The notes under the pieces: model-generated
Database searches by the model: none
The model's input: the letters and a program-made list of their open reading frames with translations, nothing else
Told to the model about the DNA's origin: nothing
Shown: one piece after another, positions 44,547 through 53,659 of the stretch
Layout: the number at the start of each line of letters is the position of its first letter
Position numbering within the stretch: the stretch's first letter is position 1
Assembly (NCBI RefSeq): GCF_013240295.1
Contig: NZ_JABETK010000002.1
Coordinates: forward strand, 1,550,001-1,614,000
Direction of reading: 5' to 3'
DNA from: Neoaquamicrobium sediminum
Lineage (GTDB): Bacteria; Pseudomonadota; Alphaproteobacteria; Rhizobiales; Rhizobiaceae
Length of the DNA: 64,000 bases
Program-made: the position numbers and the translations under genes

Positions 44547-45422
44547 ATGAAGATCGGCTTTATCGGTTTCGGCGAAGCCGCGCGCGCCTTCCGCAAAAGC
44601 CTCGCCGAGGCCGACCCGGCGCTTGCCTTCTTCGCCTACGACATGCTGCTCGACAGCGAAGGCTCGCAGGGGCCCTGCGCCGCCTTGATGAAGGAATGCG
44701 ACGTAGCCGCCGTCGCCTCGTCAGCGGACGGATTTTCGGACTGTGACTGGATCATCAGTGCCGTCACCGCCGACCAGAGCCTTGAGGCAGCACGGGCCGC
44801 ATCCGTCGGGCTGCGCCCCGGCCATACCTTCTTCGACATCAATTCGGTTTCGCCGCAGCGCAAGCAGGAGAGTGCTGCGCACGTCTCCGCAACCGGTGCC
44901 GCATATCTCGACATGGCCGTGATGGCGCCGGTCCATCCGCGTGGGCACCGCACGCCGGTGCTGCTTGCGGGCAACGTCGAACCCTCCACAAGACAGGCGC
45001 TTGCGGATTTCGGCTTCGATTTCGAGGTCGTCGGCCCCGAAGCGGGTGCTGCGACCGCCATCAAGATGGTGCGCAGCCTGTTCGTGAAGGGGCTGGAAGC
45101 AATCACCGTCGAGGCGCTGCTGGCCGCGCAGGCTTCAGGCTGCCTCGACTACGTTCTCAAGTCGCTCGGCAGCTCGTTCCCCGGCCTCGGCTGGCCGGAT
45201 TTCGCGCACTACCAGTTCGAGCGCACGCTGACCCACGGCAACCGCCGCGCCGCCGAAATGCGTGAAAGTGCCGCAACCATGGCCGCGCTCGGGCGAAATG
45301 ATCGTCTCGCCGACGCTATTGCGGACACCCAGGCCCGCATGGGGGCTATCCGATCTGACCCGCAACCGCATGCCGATCTCGCGGCCGTTCTGGCGGTGCT
45401 CGCGCCGCGCTCGAGGCCCTAG
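44547..45422 (+). CDS. NAD(P)-dependent dehydrogenase with 6PGDH-like N-terminus and DUF1932
   Basis: 291 aa. The Rossmann start MKIGFIGFGEAARAF is the 6-phosphogluconate/hydroxyisobutyrate dehydrogenase NAD motif. IKMVRSLFVKGLEAI contains the catalytic Lys region of the beta-hydroxyacid dehydrogenase family, and the C-terminal helical domain is DUF1932. The pair with an extradiol dioxygenase suggests it oxidises or reduces a ring-cleavage or related hydroxy/keto acid. Substrate unknown. Confidence 0.82.
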   Translation: MKIGFIGFGEAARAFRKSLAEADPALAFFAYDMLLDSEGSQGPCAALMKECDVAAVASSADGFSDCDWIISAVTADQSLEAARAASVGLRPGHTFFDINSVSPQRKQESAAHVSATGAAYLDMAVMAPVHPRGHRTPVLLAGNVEPSTRQALADFGFDFEVVGPEAGAATAIKMVRSLFVKGLEAITVEALLAAQASGCLDYVLKSLGSSFPGLGWPDFAHYQFERTLTHGNRRAAEMRESAATMAALGRNDRLADAIADTQARMGAIRSDPQPHADLAAVLAVLAPRSRP

Positions 45423-45826
45423 CAGACCTCTCCGCCGCAAATTCGCCGGCAAATCCTGTTCAAAGACAACGAGCGCCTCGTGGCGTTGCCGACGTGGTCG
45501 GAACCTCGCCGCCTGGCACCCGTTGGGTCGATGCCGCTGTCAGTCGTCACGACCGACGATCCGGCGCAAGCGGTATCGATTTTGCGCTTTCGTCCACGCA
45601 TCTGTCGTTACGAGACCATAGACACAAGTGCCGATCACGTGTTCATGTCAGTCGTTTTCAATTCCGTTACCACTTTCGCGCTTACAATGCCGGAGGCGGT
45701 TAGGGGTGCGAGCGCGGCGGCTCGATCTGTCGCGCACTCGGGGCTCTGCACGAATCGTGCAACCGCCCCGCAACAAACGAAATGGTACGGCCGGTTCACC
45801 GGTCGAGACCTCCAGGGGAGTATACC
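45423..45826. other. Intergenic region, no supported gene
   Basis: About 400 bp between the dehydrogenase and the UPF0104 gene. No coding pattern was recognised in either strand. A 7-bp perfect palindrome, TGCACGA A TCGTGCA, at 45747-45761 could be an operator. GGGGAG at 45815-45820 is the ribosome-binding site of the next gene. Confidence 0.5.
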
Positions 45827-46759
45827 TTGAAGGTAGGTAAATATTTCTGGCCCGTCGTCGGCGTTGCCGCCGTGGCCTTCTCGATCTGGCTTCTCTACCA
45901 CGAGCTGCGAGGCCTTTCACTCGACGAGCTGTGGGGCAGTCTTGTTGCGATTTCGGCGAAGGACTGGATTCTCGCCGCCTTGGCAACGCTCCTCGCCTAT
46001 GCCGCACTGGCCGGCTACGACCATCTGGCGCTGCTGCACCTGAAACGCCACGTCGGCTGGACCTACATCACGCTCTGTTCCTTCACCACCTATGCGCTGT
46101 CGCACAATATCGGCGCTTCGGTCGTCTCGGGCTCGGTGGTGCGATACCGTGCCTACAGCGCAAAGGGGCTCGGCGCGGCTGAAGTCGGCGTCCTCGTCGC
46201 CTTCTGCTCGTTCACGTTCGCGCTCGGCACGATCATGCTGGCCGGCTTCGTGCTGATCCTGGAGCCCGGCCTTGCCGAACGCTTCGTCGACGTGCTTCCG
46301 GTGGAAGCCTCGGCGGCCACCGGCTTGCTGCTGCTTGCGCTCGTGTTGCTTTATGTCGTCGGCAGCGCGCTACACCTGAAGCCGCTCAAACTTGGAAGCT
46401 TCGAAATCCACTATCCGCGCCTGCCCATCGTCGCCCGCCAGCTCGTGATCGCGCCGCTCGAACTGATCGGTGCAGCGGCCATCATCTATTTCGCACTACC
46501 GGAAGCCGGCAATCCGGGCTTCATGATCGTGCTCGGCATCTTCCTGGTATCGTTCTCGGCCGCCTTGCTCTCGCATGCGCCGGGTGGGCTGGGCGTCCTT
46601 GAGCTGGTGTTCATCACCGGCCTATCTGACATGGACCCGGCCGACGTTCTGGCCGCCCTGGTCGTCTTCAGGCTGCTTTACCTGATCATACCGTTCATCA
46701 TTGCCCTGTTTGTGGTTCTGGGTTTCGAGCGGACCCAGCTTGCGCATCAGAAGGAATGA
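45827..46759 (+). CDS. UPF0104 / lysylphosphatidylglycerol synthase-type membrane protein
   Basis: 310 aa, about eight membrane segments. It matches the transmembrane flippase half of MprF-like proteins (GYDHLALLHLKRHVGWTY, SHNIGASVVSGSVVRYR, SHAPGGLGVLELVFI) and has no aminoacyl-transferase domain. The TTG start at 45827 is supported by AGGGGAG 6 nt upstream, and no ATG is nearby. A role in lipid translocation is plausible for the family. Its last 62 bp overlap the convergent DUF502 gene. Confidence 0.82.
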   Translation: MKVGKYFWPVVGVAAVAFSIWLLYHELRGLSLDELWGSLVAISAKDWILAALATLLAYAALAGYDHLALLHLKRHVGWTYITLCSFTTYALSHNIGASVVSGSVVRYRAYSAKGLGAAEVGVLVAFCSFTFALGTIMLAGFVLILEPGLAERFVDVLPVEASAATGLLLLALVLLYVVGSALHLKPLKLGSFEIHYPRLPIVARQLVIAPLELIGAAAIIYFALPEAGNPGFMIVLGIFLVSFSAALLSHAPGGLGVLELVFITGLSDMDPADVLAALVVFRLLYLIIPFIIALFVVLGFERTQLAHQKE

Positions 46760-47417
46760 TCGGGCGCCGGATGTCCTCCGGCCAGTTGATGGGGAACGTG
46801 TCGGGCGACATCGAGCCGCCGGAAACGATGAAGGCCATGGCGTCGTTCTTGCTCCAGTCGAGCCAGGTCAACCGGGATGTCGGCACGATCTCCACGAACC
46901 CTGACGTCGGGTTCGGCGTCGTCGGTACGTAGACGGTGGCCAGTTCCGGCTGATCCTCGGTCGCGGGGAAAATCCGGGTAACGATGCCGACGACACGCAT
47001 GTCGCGCGACGGAAACTCTATCAGCACGACGCGTTGACCGGCTGCCACGCCATCGCCGCCCATGGAGCGGATCAGCGTGCGTGTCGCGCCGTAGATGGTA
47101 CGCGCCAGCGGAACGGCGTCCACCAGCCTGTCGACCATGCCGAGAAAGCGCCGGCCCACGACGGCGTTTGCGACCCTGCCGAGCACGTAGAGAAAAATCA
47201 GCACCAGCAGCAGCGCCAGGCCCGACTGGAACCAGCCTGCCAGAATGAGGTCGGCCGCTTCGGGCGACGTCGGACGCACCATGCCGGAGAGCGCCAGCGT
47301 CGCCGGCCTGCCCGTCCAGATCAGCATGTCCACCACGAACCAGACGATCCAGACCGTGACGAACAGCGGAATGACCGTCAGGACTCCGGTGATGATATGG
47401 CGGGTGATCGACTGCAT
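46698..47417 (-). CDS. DUF502 family membrane protein
   Basis: 239 aa. ITGVLTVIPLFVTVWIVWFVVD and FQSGLALLLVLIFLYVLGRVANAVVG are two membrane helices. VDAVPLARTIYGATRTLI and VYVPTTPNPTSGFVEIVP are DUF502 signatures. Cellular role unknown. It overlaps the 3' end of the convergent UPF0104 gene by 62 bp, and is 37 bp downstream of mnhG, so it may be on the antiporter transcript. Confidence 0.85.
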   Translation of the reverse strand: MQSITRHIITGVLTVIPLFVTVWIVWFVVDMLIWTGRPATLALSGMVRPTSPEAADLILAGWFQSGLALLLVLIFLYVLGRVANAVVGRRFLGMVDRLVDAVPLARTIYGATRTLIRSMGGDGVAAGQRVVLIEFPSRDMRVVGIVTRIFPATEDQPELATVYVPTTPNPTSGFVEIVPTSRLTWLDWSKNDAMAFIVSGGSMSPDTFPINWPEDIRRPIIPSDAQAGSARNPEPQTGQ

Positions 47418-47454
47418 CGTACCTGTCCAGTTCCCGGTGGCCGGTTCCGTACGC

Positions 47455-47838
47455 TTACTCCTGGGCAGCGCCGGGCTCGATCACGCCCTTCGGCGGGTCC
47501 ATCGCCGGCACTTCGGGATTACCCTCGGCCCGGTCGCGGTAGAGCGCGGCGCGCCCTAAAAGCATCAGCGTCACCGGTGTCGTGATCGTAATGAATATCC
47601 CGATCAGCAGTTCATGGAAAACCGGGCGCGACTGCAGCACGCTGAAGCAGATCATCGACGCGATCAGAATCGCCGCCGCGCCCCAGCTCGTGCCGAGCGT
47701 CGGCGCATGCAGCCGGTCGTAGAATGAACCCAGGCGATAGAAGCCGAACGACCCGATCAGCGTCAGTCCCGCTCCAATCAGAAGGAAGATCGAGACCAGC
47801 ACGGAGGCCCACAGCGGAAGCTCGGCAATATGGCTCAT
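47455..47838 (-). CDS. mnhG: Na+/H+ antiporter subunit G (MnhG/PhaG)
   Basis: 127 aa, three membrane helices. LIGAGLTLIGSFGFYRLGSFYDRLHAPTLGTSWG is the MnhG/PhaG block. It is the last subunit of the Mrp-type complex encoded at 47455-53505. Mrp antiporters export Na+ or K+ in exchange for protons and need all subunits. A 4-bp gap separates it from mnhF. Confidence 0.92.
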   Translation of the reverse strand: MSHIAELPLWASVLVSIFLLIGAGLTLIGSFGFYRLGSFYDRLHAPTLGTSWGAAAILIASMICFSVLQSRPVFHELLIGIFITITTPVTLMLLGRAALYRDRAEGNPEVPAMDPPKGVIEPGAAQE

Positions 47839-47842
47839 TCGA

Positions 47843-48115
47843 TCACCTCCCCCGCATCAGGAACTTCGCCAGCGCCACCGTCGCCACGAAACCCAGCACG
47901 GCAATGATCAGCGACACTTCGAAATAAAGGGTGTTGCCGGTGCGGATGCCGAAAACCAGCAGCATCAGCATCGAATTCACATAGAGCGTATCGAGCCCGA
48001 GTACCCGATCCTGCGCGCGTGGTCCCCGCATCATCCGCACCATCGCGAATGCCATGGCGACGGCGAGTGCGGCCTGCGCGATCGTGACGGCCAGGGTGAG
48101 GATCGCGACGCTCAT
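47843..48115 (-). CDS. mnhF: Na+/H+ antiporter subunit F (MnhF/PhaF)
   Basis: 90 aa, three membrane helices. MMRGPRAQDRVLGLDTLYVN is the conserved MnhF loop, with the buried Asp. The ATG at 48115 overlaps the mnhE stop by 4 nt. An upstream extension in the same frame (to 48169) lies in mnhE and is not used. Confidence 0.92.
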   Translation of the reverse strand: MSVAILTLAVTIAQAALAVAMAFAMVRMMRGPRAQDRVLGLDTLYVNSMLMLLVFGIRTGNTLYFEVSLIIAVLGFVATVALAKFLMRGR

Positions 48116-48597
48116 TCGAATATCTCCATCAGCAGGTGCTCGTAGCGCGTCTTGATGAGTTCGTACCACGTCTCCTCGTCGACGAGGTCAAAAACGTGGA
48201 GCAGCAGCGTGCCGCGTGAGGCGTTGTAGTCGAGCCAGGCCGTGCCGGGAGTAGCCGTCAGGATCACCGCCAGCAAAGCAAGCGCGGTCGGGTCGCGCAG
48301 TTCCAGCGGAATCGTCATGAAGCCCGACGTGTTCGGGCGGCGCGAACCCTGCAGGAGGATACGGGCTACATCGATGTTCGAGCGCACGATGTCATAAAGC
48401 ACGGTCACGACCAGCTTGCCGATCAGGTCCCAGCGCCGCAGGCGCGGCTTCGATGGGTGCAGCGCAGCCATGCCTTGCGCGGCAACAAGGGCGACAGCCA
48501 GCCCGACGATGAACTGACCGAGCGAGAAACTCGTCAGAAGCAGCCACATCGTCACCAGCGACGCGATCAGCAGCGGATAGGGAAAGACGCGGCTCAT
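48112..48597 (-). CDS. mnhE: Na+/H+ antiporter subunit E (MnhE/PhaE)
   Basis: 161 aa. FPYPLLIASLVTMWLLLTSFS is the first helix pair, and LRDPTALALLAVILTATPGTAW is the conserved MnhE signature. The start at 48597 overlaps mnhD by 4 nt. The open frame continues far upstream inside mnhD but that is shadow sequence. Confidence 0.92.
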   Translation of the reverse strand: MSRVFPYPLLIASLVTMWLLLTSFSLGQFIVGLAVALVAAQGMAALHPSKPRLRRWDLIGKLVVTVLYDIVRSNIDVARILLQGSRRPNTSGFMTIPLELRDPTALALLAVILTATPGTAWLDYNASRGTLLLHVFDLVDEETWYELIKTRYEHLLMEIFE

Positions 48598-50237
48598 TCG
48601 CCCTGCTCCCGCTGCGGCCGCGTCGCCCGCGGCGCTTCCATCACCCCTTCGATATAGGATTGCGGCGCGTAGAGGCTCGTTGCGGTCGCCTCCATATAGC
48701 GCATCACCGGCCCGGCCTGCGTCGTCAGGGCAAGCGTCAGGAACAGCAGCCCCACCACCGGCGCGATCTCGATGAGAAGTACGCGCGGCACGCGCACCTC
48801 CAGCGGTGCCCAGAACGCGCGGATGCCGGCACGGCTCATGGAGATCAAGGCTGCAAGACCGGATGCGATCAGCATGGCGACCAGCCACCACGCACTTTGC
48901 GGGATCGTCCCGCCCTGCCCGAAACCATCGGGATTCAGCATTGCGGTCAGCATCGCGAACTTGGCGACGAAACCCGACAGCGGCGGCAGGCCCGCCAGCA
49001 GGATCGCGCAGGCGCCGAAGCTTATGCCGAGGATCGCGAGCGTGCCGGGTATCGACACGCCGACCACCTCTTCCTCTGTCTCCTCGTCGCCGTCCTCGCC
49101 AAACGCTTCCATCGTCACCGCGAGCACGTTGGCAATCGAGTCCTGGCCGCGTTCGATCAGCTCGATCAGCAGGAAAAAGGCCCCGATCGTCAGCGTGGAG
49201 GAGACAAGATAAAAAAGCGCACCCGCCGTCACGTCGACCTGCAGCAGGCCCATCGTCGCCAGCAGCGTGCCGGATGAGACGAGCACCGAGAAGCCCGCGA
49301 GCCGCCCGAGGGCCTGCGAGGCCAGGACGCCGAATGTGCCGAAGGCGATCGTGGCCATGCCGCCGACAAAAAGCAGCCAGGAGCCAAAACCGGGCGAACT
49401 GTCCGGCGTCTCGACGAAGAACAGCAGTGACAGTCTCAGGATGACATAGACGCCTACCTTGCTGAGAATCGCAAAGATCGCGGCAACCGGCGCCGGCGCC
49501 GCGGTGTAGGTCGTTGGCAGCCAGAACGACAGCGGCCACATGCCGGCCTTGATGAGGAACGCGACGCCGAGAATGGCCGCACCGGTTTCGAGGAAGATGC
49601 GGCTGCCGGGATCCACGAGCGGAATGCGGATGGCCAGATCCGCCATGTTGAGCGTGCCGGTCGTGCCGTAGATGAGCGCCACACCGGTCAGGAAAAGCAG
49701 CGCCGACAGCAGGTTTATGGCGATGTAGTGCAGGCCTGCCTTGACGCGCTGCGTGCCCGAGCTGTGCAGCATCAGCCCGTAGGATGCCGCGAGCATGATT
49801 TCGAAGAAGACGAACAGGTTGAAAAGGTCGCCGGTCAGGAACGCCCCGTTGAGCCCCATCAGCAGGAACATGAACAGCGTATGGAAATGCGGGCCAGCGC
49901 GGTGCCAGCGTCCGATCGAGAACACCAGCGAGGGGATGGCGAGAAGGCTGGTCAGCACCAGCATCATCGCCGAGAGCCGATCGAGCACAAGGTTGATTGC
50001 GAAGGGCGGCGGCCAGTTGCCCAGAAGATAGACTACCACCCGACCCTTGTCGGGTTCGCCGTCGGCATGCGCCATGCGCAGCAACAGCAGCGAGATCGCC
50101 AGCAGGGCCACCGACGTCAGGATCGAGACCGTCGCCTTCAGCAGGCGCTCGCGATCGTCGAAGAACAGCAGCAGCGCTCCCGCCACCAGAGGCAGCAGGA
50201 TCGGCGCGATGACGAGGTGCTGGGGCGCGACGCTCAT
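48594..50237 (-). CDS. mnhD: Na+/H+ antiporter subunit D (MnhD/PhaD)
   Basis: 547 aa, a NuoL/M/N-type proton-translocating subunit with about 14 helices. LMGLNGAFLTGDLFNLFVFFEIML carries the key Glu of helix 5, and FLIKAGMWPLSFWLPTTY the helix 7-8 Lys. An unusual acidic insertion (GEDGDEETEEEVVG) lies near residue 385, between helices. The ATG at 50237 overlaps mnhC by 4 nt. Confidence 0.92.
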   Translation of the reverse strand: MSVAPQHLVIAPILLPLVAGALLLFFDDRERLLKATVSILTSVALLAISLLLLRMAHADGEPDKGRVVVYLLGNWPPPFAINLVLDRLSAMMLVLTSLLAIPSLVFSIGRWHRAGPHFHTLFMFLLMGLNGAFLTGDLFNLFVFFEIMLAASYGLMLHSSGTQRVKAGLHYIAINLLSALLFLTGVALIYGTTGTLNMADLAIRIPLVDPGSRIFLETGAAILGVAFLIKAGMWPLSFWLPTTYTAAPAPVAAIFAILSKVGVYVILRLSLLFFVETPDSSPGFGSWLLFVGGMATIAFGTFGVLASQALGRLAGFSVLVSSGTLLATMGLLQVDVTAGALFYLVSSTLTIGAFFLLIELIERGQDSIANVLAVTMEAFGEDGDEETEEEVVGVSIPGTLAILGISFGACAILLAGLPPLSGFVAKFAMLTAMLNPDGFGQGGTIPQSAWWLVAMLIASGLAALISMSRAGIRAFWAPLEVRVPRVLLIEIAPVVGLLFLTLALTTQAGPVMRYMEATATSLYAPQSYIEGVMEAPRATRPQREQGE

Positions 50238-50578
50238 CGCTCGGGCTCCCTGCCGTCGACATGGTCGGTACCGGTGAGGCCACGGGCGGCCAGCAAGACC
50301 ACCAGGAACAGCGCCGTGGTCGCAAATCCGATGACGATGGCCGTCAGCACCAGCGCCTGCGGCACAGGGTCGACGAAGGCTGATGGATCGACCTCGACCG
50401 AGGTGTCGATCACAGGGGCAAGCCGGTTGGTCAGGCGCCCCATGGAGAAGATGAAGAGGTTCACCGCGTAGGACAGCAGCGCCAGACCGATGACAACCTG
50501 ATAGGTGCGCGGGCGCTGAATCAGCCAGACGCCGGATCCGACCAGAAGACCGATGCCGAGGGAGAGCGTCAGTTCCAT
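50234..50578 (-). CDS. mnhC: Na+/H+ antiporter subunit C (MnhC/PhaC, NuoK-like)
   Basis: 114 aa, three membrane helices. LLVGSGVWLIQRPRTYQVVIGLALLSYAVNLFIF and DPVPQALVLTAIVIGFATTALFL are NuoK/MnhC motifs. Its start codon overlaps the stop of the AB gene by one base (TGATG). Confidence 0.93.
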   Translation of the reverse strand: MELTLSLGIGLLVGSGVWLIQRPRTYQVVIGLALLSYAVNLFIFSMGRLTNRLAPVIDTSVEVDPSAFVDPVPQALVLTAIVIGFATTALFLVVLLAARGLTGTDHVDGREPER

Positions 50579-53505
50579 CAGACGAACTCCTCTTCCAGCT
50601 CTTCGGCCTTCGTCGCCTCGATCGCGCGTGCACGGTGGCTACGTATGGACTGATGCGCGATGGCGATAAGGATCAGCACGGTCGCGCCGACCACCAGCGA
50701 GAAGACGCCGAGGTCGAACAGAAGCGCGGTCGCCGTCGGCACTTTCCCGATGAACGGCACCTCGGTGTACTGGAAGTAGGATGTGAGGAACGGAAAGCCG
50801 AACAGCCACGAACCGATGCCGGTAAAGGCCGCCATCAGCAGGCCGAAGCCGATCCAGCGCACCGGCAGGATGCGCAGCCTGTCTTCCACCCAGCGCGTGC
50901 CGCCTGCCAGATATTGGAGCAGGAAGCCGATTGCCATGGTGATACCTGCGGCAAAGCCGCCCCCCGGCAGGTCGTGACCGCGCAGGAAGAGATACGCCGC
51001 AAGCAGGATCGTGACCGGGAAAAGCCATTGCATGATGACCGACGGAATCGTCAGGTAATCGCGCACGGTTTCGCCGACCTCCCTGTCGGAGCGGTCGTCG
51101 TCATAAGCGTCCTGGATGCGTTGCTGCTCGGGCACGCCGATGCTCTCGGCAGCGGGGCGGAAACGTCGCAGCAGCGCAAAGACCGTCAGCGCCACGATGC
51201 CGAGCACCACGATCTCGCCGAACGTGTCGAAGCCGCGGAAATCGACAAGGATCACGTTGACGACATTGGTGCCGCCGCCTTCCGGATAGGCTTTGAGCAG
51301 GAAAAACTCGGAAATCGATTCCGGCCATGGCGTCGTCATCATCACGTAGGACACGAATGCCATGCCACCGCCGCACGCGACCGCCAGCGCGAAATCGCGA
51401 TGCCGGCGCATGCGCGCAATCGACGTCGTCGCGTTGTCGACCTGCTCGAGGCGCTTGGGCAGCCAGCGCAACCCGAGAAGGATGAGCACGGTCGTCACGA
51501 TCTCGACGAGAAGCTGGGTCAGCGCCAGATCGGGCGCGGAGAACCAGACGAAGGTGATGCAGGTCACGATGCCCGCGCCGCCCATCAGCACCAGCGCGGC
51601 GAGGCGGTGATACTTGGCCTTGTAGGCCGCGCCCAGCGCGCAGATGCCGCCAACAGCCCAGATCGCCGCGAAGATCGGGTCGATGCCTCCGAGTGTGGGC
51701 GTCTCCGGCACGAAGCCGATGCGCAGCACCGGCCACGCGCCAGCCACCAGCGCCAGGAACAGGACGAGCCGCAACTGCGGCTGCAGCCGCCGCGTCCCGA
51801 ATGCGGTCTCCATCCAGCGCGCCCAGCGCCAGGAAATCGTGACCAGGATGCGTTCGAAGATGCGCTGGCCCTTGAGGTTGCGCAGGAACGGCGTTCCGTC
51901 CTCGCAGGTCGCAAGGTAGCGGCGCAGCGCCAGGTAGAGGAAGATGCCGCCCACGAACGCGAGAAGGCTCATGATCAGCGGCATGTTGAAGCCGTGCCAC
52001 ACCGAGAGGCTGTAGTCTGGCGTGCGATCGCCTAGCACAGCCACGACGGCAGCGTGCAGATAGGGCCCGACGGTAATGCCCGGAACGATGCCCACGATCA
52101 GGCAGATCAGCACCAGAACCTCGATCGGCACCCGCATCCAGTGCGGCGGCTCGTGCGGCACGCGCGGTAGGTCCGTGGGTTTGGGGCCGAAGAAGACCGT
52201 ATGGATGAACCGGATGGAATAGGTGACGGCAAACGCGCCTGCGATGGTCGCGGCGTAAGGCGTCAGGCCGTCGAGCATCGAGCCGTGGTGCTGTTCCAGC
52301 GTCTCGGCGAAGAACATTTCCTTCGAAAGAAACCCGTTCAGCAGCGGCACGCCCGCCATGGCGGCGCTGGCCACCATCGCCAGCGTCGCCGTGATCGGCA
52401 TGAAGGTGATGAGCCCCGACAGGCGCCGCATGTCGCGCGTGCCCGCCTCATGATCGATGATGCCCGCCGCCATGAACAGCGATGCCTTGAAGGTCGCGTG
52501 GTTCATCATGTGGAAGATGGCCGCAACGGCCGCCAGCGGGCTGCCAAGGCTGAGCAGTGTCGTGATGAGGCCGAGATGGCTGATCGTCGAATAGGCCAGC
52601 AGCCCCTTCAGGTCCTGCTGGAAGATCGCGAAGAACGCACCGATCAGCAGCGTGCTCATGCCCGCGAAACCGAGAATGAAGAACCATTCGTCCGTTCCGG
52701 ACAGCACCGGCCATAATCGCGCCATCAGGAAGACTCCGGCCTTCACCATGGTCGCGGAATGCAGGTAGGCCGAGACAGGCGTGGGCGCGGCCATCGCGTT
52801 AGGCAGCCAGAAGTGGAACGGGAACTGCGCGCTCTTGGTCAGCGCACCCATCAGGATCAGCAGGAGAGCGGGCGTATAGAGCTCATGCTCGCGGATCACG
52901 TTGCCGGACGCCAGCACGTCGTCCAGTTCGTAGCTGCCCACGATGTGGCCGATGATGATGAGCCCGACGAGCAGGCATAGACCACCGATGCCGGTGATCG
53001 TCAGCGCCATGCGCGCACCGTCGCGCGCCGCTGCATTGTGGTGCCAGTAGCCGATCAGCAGGAAGGAGAAGATGCTGGTCAGCTCCCAGAAGATCGCCAT
53101 CACGATCAGGTTGCCGGAGATGACCATGCCCTGCATGGCGCCCATGAACGCCAGGAAAAACGAGAAGAAGCGAGGAACCGGGTCCTTCGGCGACATATAA
53201 TAGCGCGCATAGAGCACGACGAGGAAACCGATGCCGGTGATCAGCATCGAGAACATCCAGCCGAAACCGTCCATCCGCAGCGTGAAATTCAGCCCGAACT
53301 CCGGCAGCCACTCGACCTGTCGACGCACCACGCCGCCGTTGGCGACCGAGGGAAACAGCGATGTGGTGATCGCGAACGCGACGATGGTCAACCCGCCCGA
53401 AAGCCACGCCTCGGCGTTGCGTGCGTTGCCTGGCAGCATGGCCGCCAGCACGCTGCCCATGAAAGGCAGCAAAATCAGGAGCAAGAGCAGGTTTGCTTCG
53501 GTCAT
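50578..53505 (-). CDS. mnhA: Na+/H+ antiporter fused subunit A/B (MnhA-MnhB, PhaA type)
   Basis: 975 aa. Residues about 1-480 are the NuoL-like MnhA antiporter core (WELTSIFSFLLIGYWHHN, KSAQFPFHFWLPNAM with the helix-8 Lys, STISHLGLI). Residues about 600-800 are the MrpA C-terminal extension with the VLVDFRGFDTFGE segment. The last 150 residues are MnhB (PGGGFAAGITMAIGFLLQY). In Bacillus mrpA and mrpB are separate; the fusion is usual in rhizobial Pha systems. It is the first gene of the six-gene antiporter operon. Confidence 0.93.
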   Translation of the reverse strand: MTEANLLLLLILLPFMGSVLAAMLPGNARNAEAWLSGGLTIVAFAITTSLFPSVANGGVVRRQVEWLPEFGLNFTLRMDGFGWMFSMLITGIGFLVVLYARYYMSPKDPVPRFFSFFLAFMGAMQGMVISGNLIVMAIFWELTSIFSFLLIGYWHHNAAARDGARMALTITGIGGLCLLVGLIIIGHIVGSYELDDVLASGNVIREHELYTPALLLILMGALTKSAQFPFHFWLPNAMAAPTPVSAYLHSATMVKAGVFLMARLWPVLSGTDEWFFILGFAGMSTLLIGAFFAIFQQDLKGLLAYSTISHLGLITTLLSLGSPLAAVAAIFHMMNHATFKASLFMAAGIIDHEAGTRDMRRLSGLITFMPITATLAMVASAAMAGVPLLNGFLSKEMFFAETLEQHHGSMLDGLTPYAATIAGAFAVTYSIRFIHTVFFGPKPTDLPRVPHEPPHWMRVPIEVLVLICLIVGIVPGITVGPYLHAAVVAVLGDRTPDYSLSVWHGFNMPLIMSLLAFVGGIFLYLALRRYLATCEDGTPFLRNLKGQRIFERILVTISWRWARWMETAFGTRRLQPQLRLVLFLALVAGAWPVLRIGFVPETPTLGGIDPIFAAIWAVGGICALGAAYKAKYHRLAALVLMGGAGIVTCITFVWFSAPDLALTQLLVEIVTTVLILLGLRWLPKRLEQVDNATTSIARMRRHRDFALAVACGGGMAFVSYVMMTTPWPESISEFFLLKAYPEGGGTNVVNVILVDFRGFDTFGEIVVLGIVALTVFALLRRFRPAAESIGVPEQQRIQDAYDDDRSDREVGETVRDYLTIPSVIMQWLFPVTILLAAYLFLRGHDLPGGGFAAGITMAIGFLLQYLAGGTRWVEDRLRILPVRWIGFGLLMAAFTGIGSWLFGFPFLTSYFQYTEVPFIGKVPTATALLFDLGVFSLVVGATVLILIAIAHQSIRSHRARAIEATKAEELEEEFV

Positions 53506-53659
53506 GCACCAGGTTGGTTTGTTCAGATCGAGAATGCCGGGCGAGCCCGGAGCGCATCACTGAAAAGCGGCATTAGGCCCGCTCCCGTCAAGCCGGTAAT
53601 TTCACACCGCATCGATATGACGCTGTCGGGTGCTCTGGGCGCAACGCCCAAGGCGCGGA

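Noticed and set aside
48112..50325. 737-codon minus-strand frame apparently extending mnhE upstream
   Set aside because: Only the last 161 codons encode MnhE. The upstream part is an alternative frame of mnhD.
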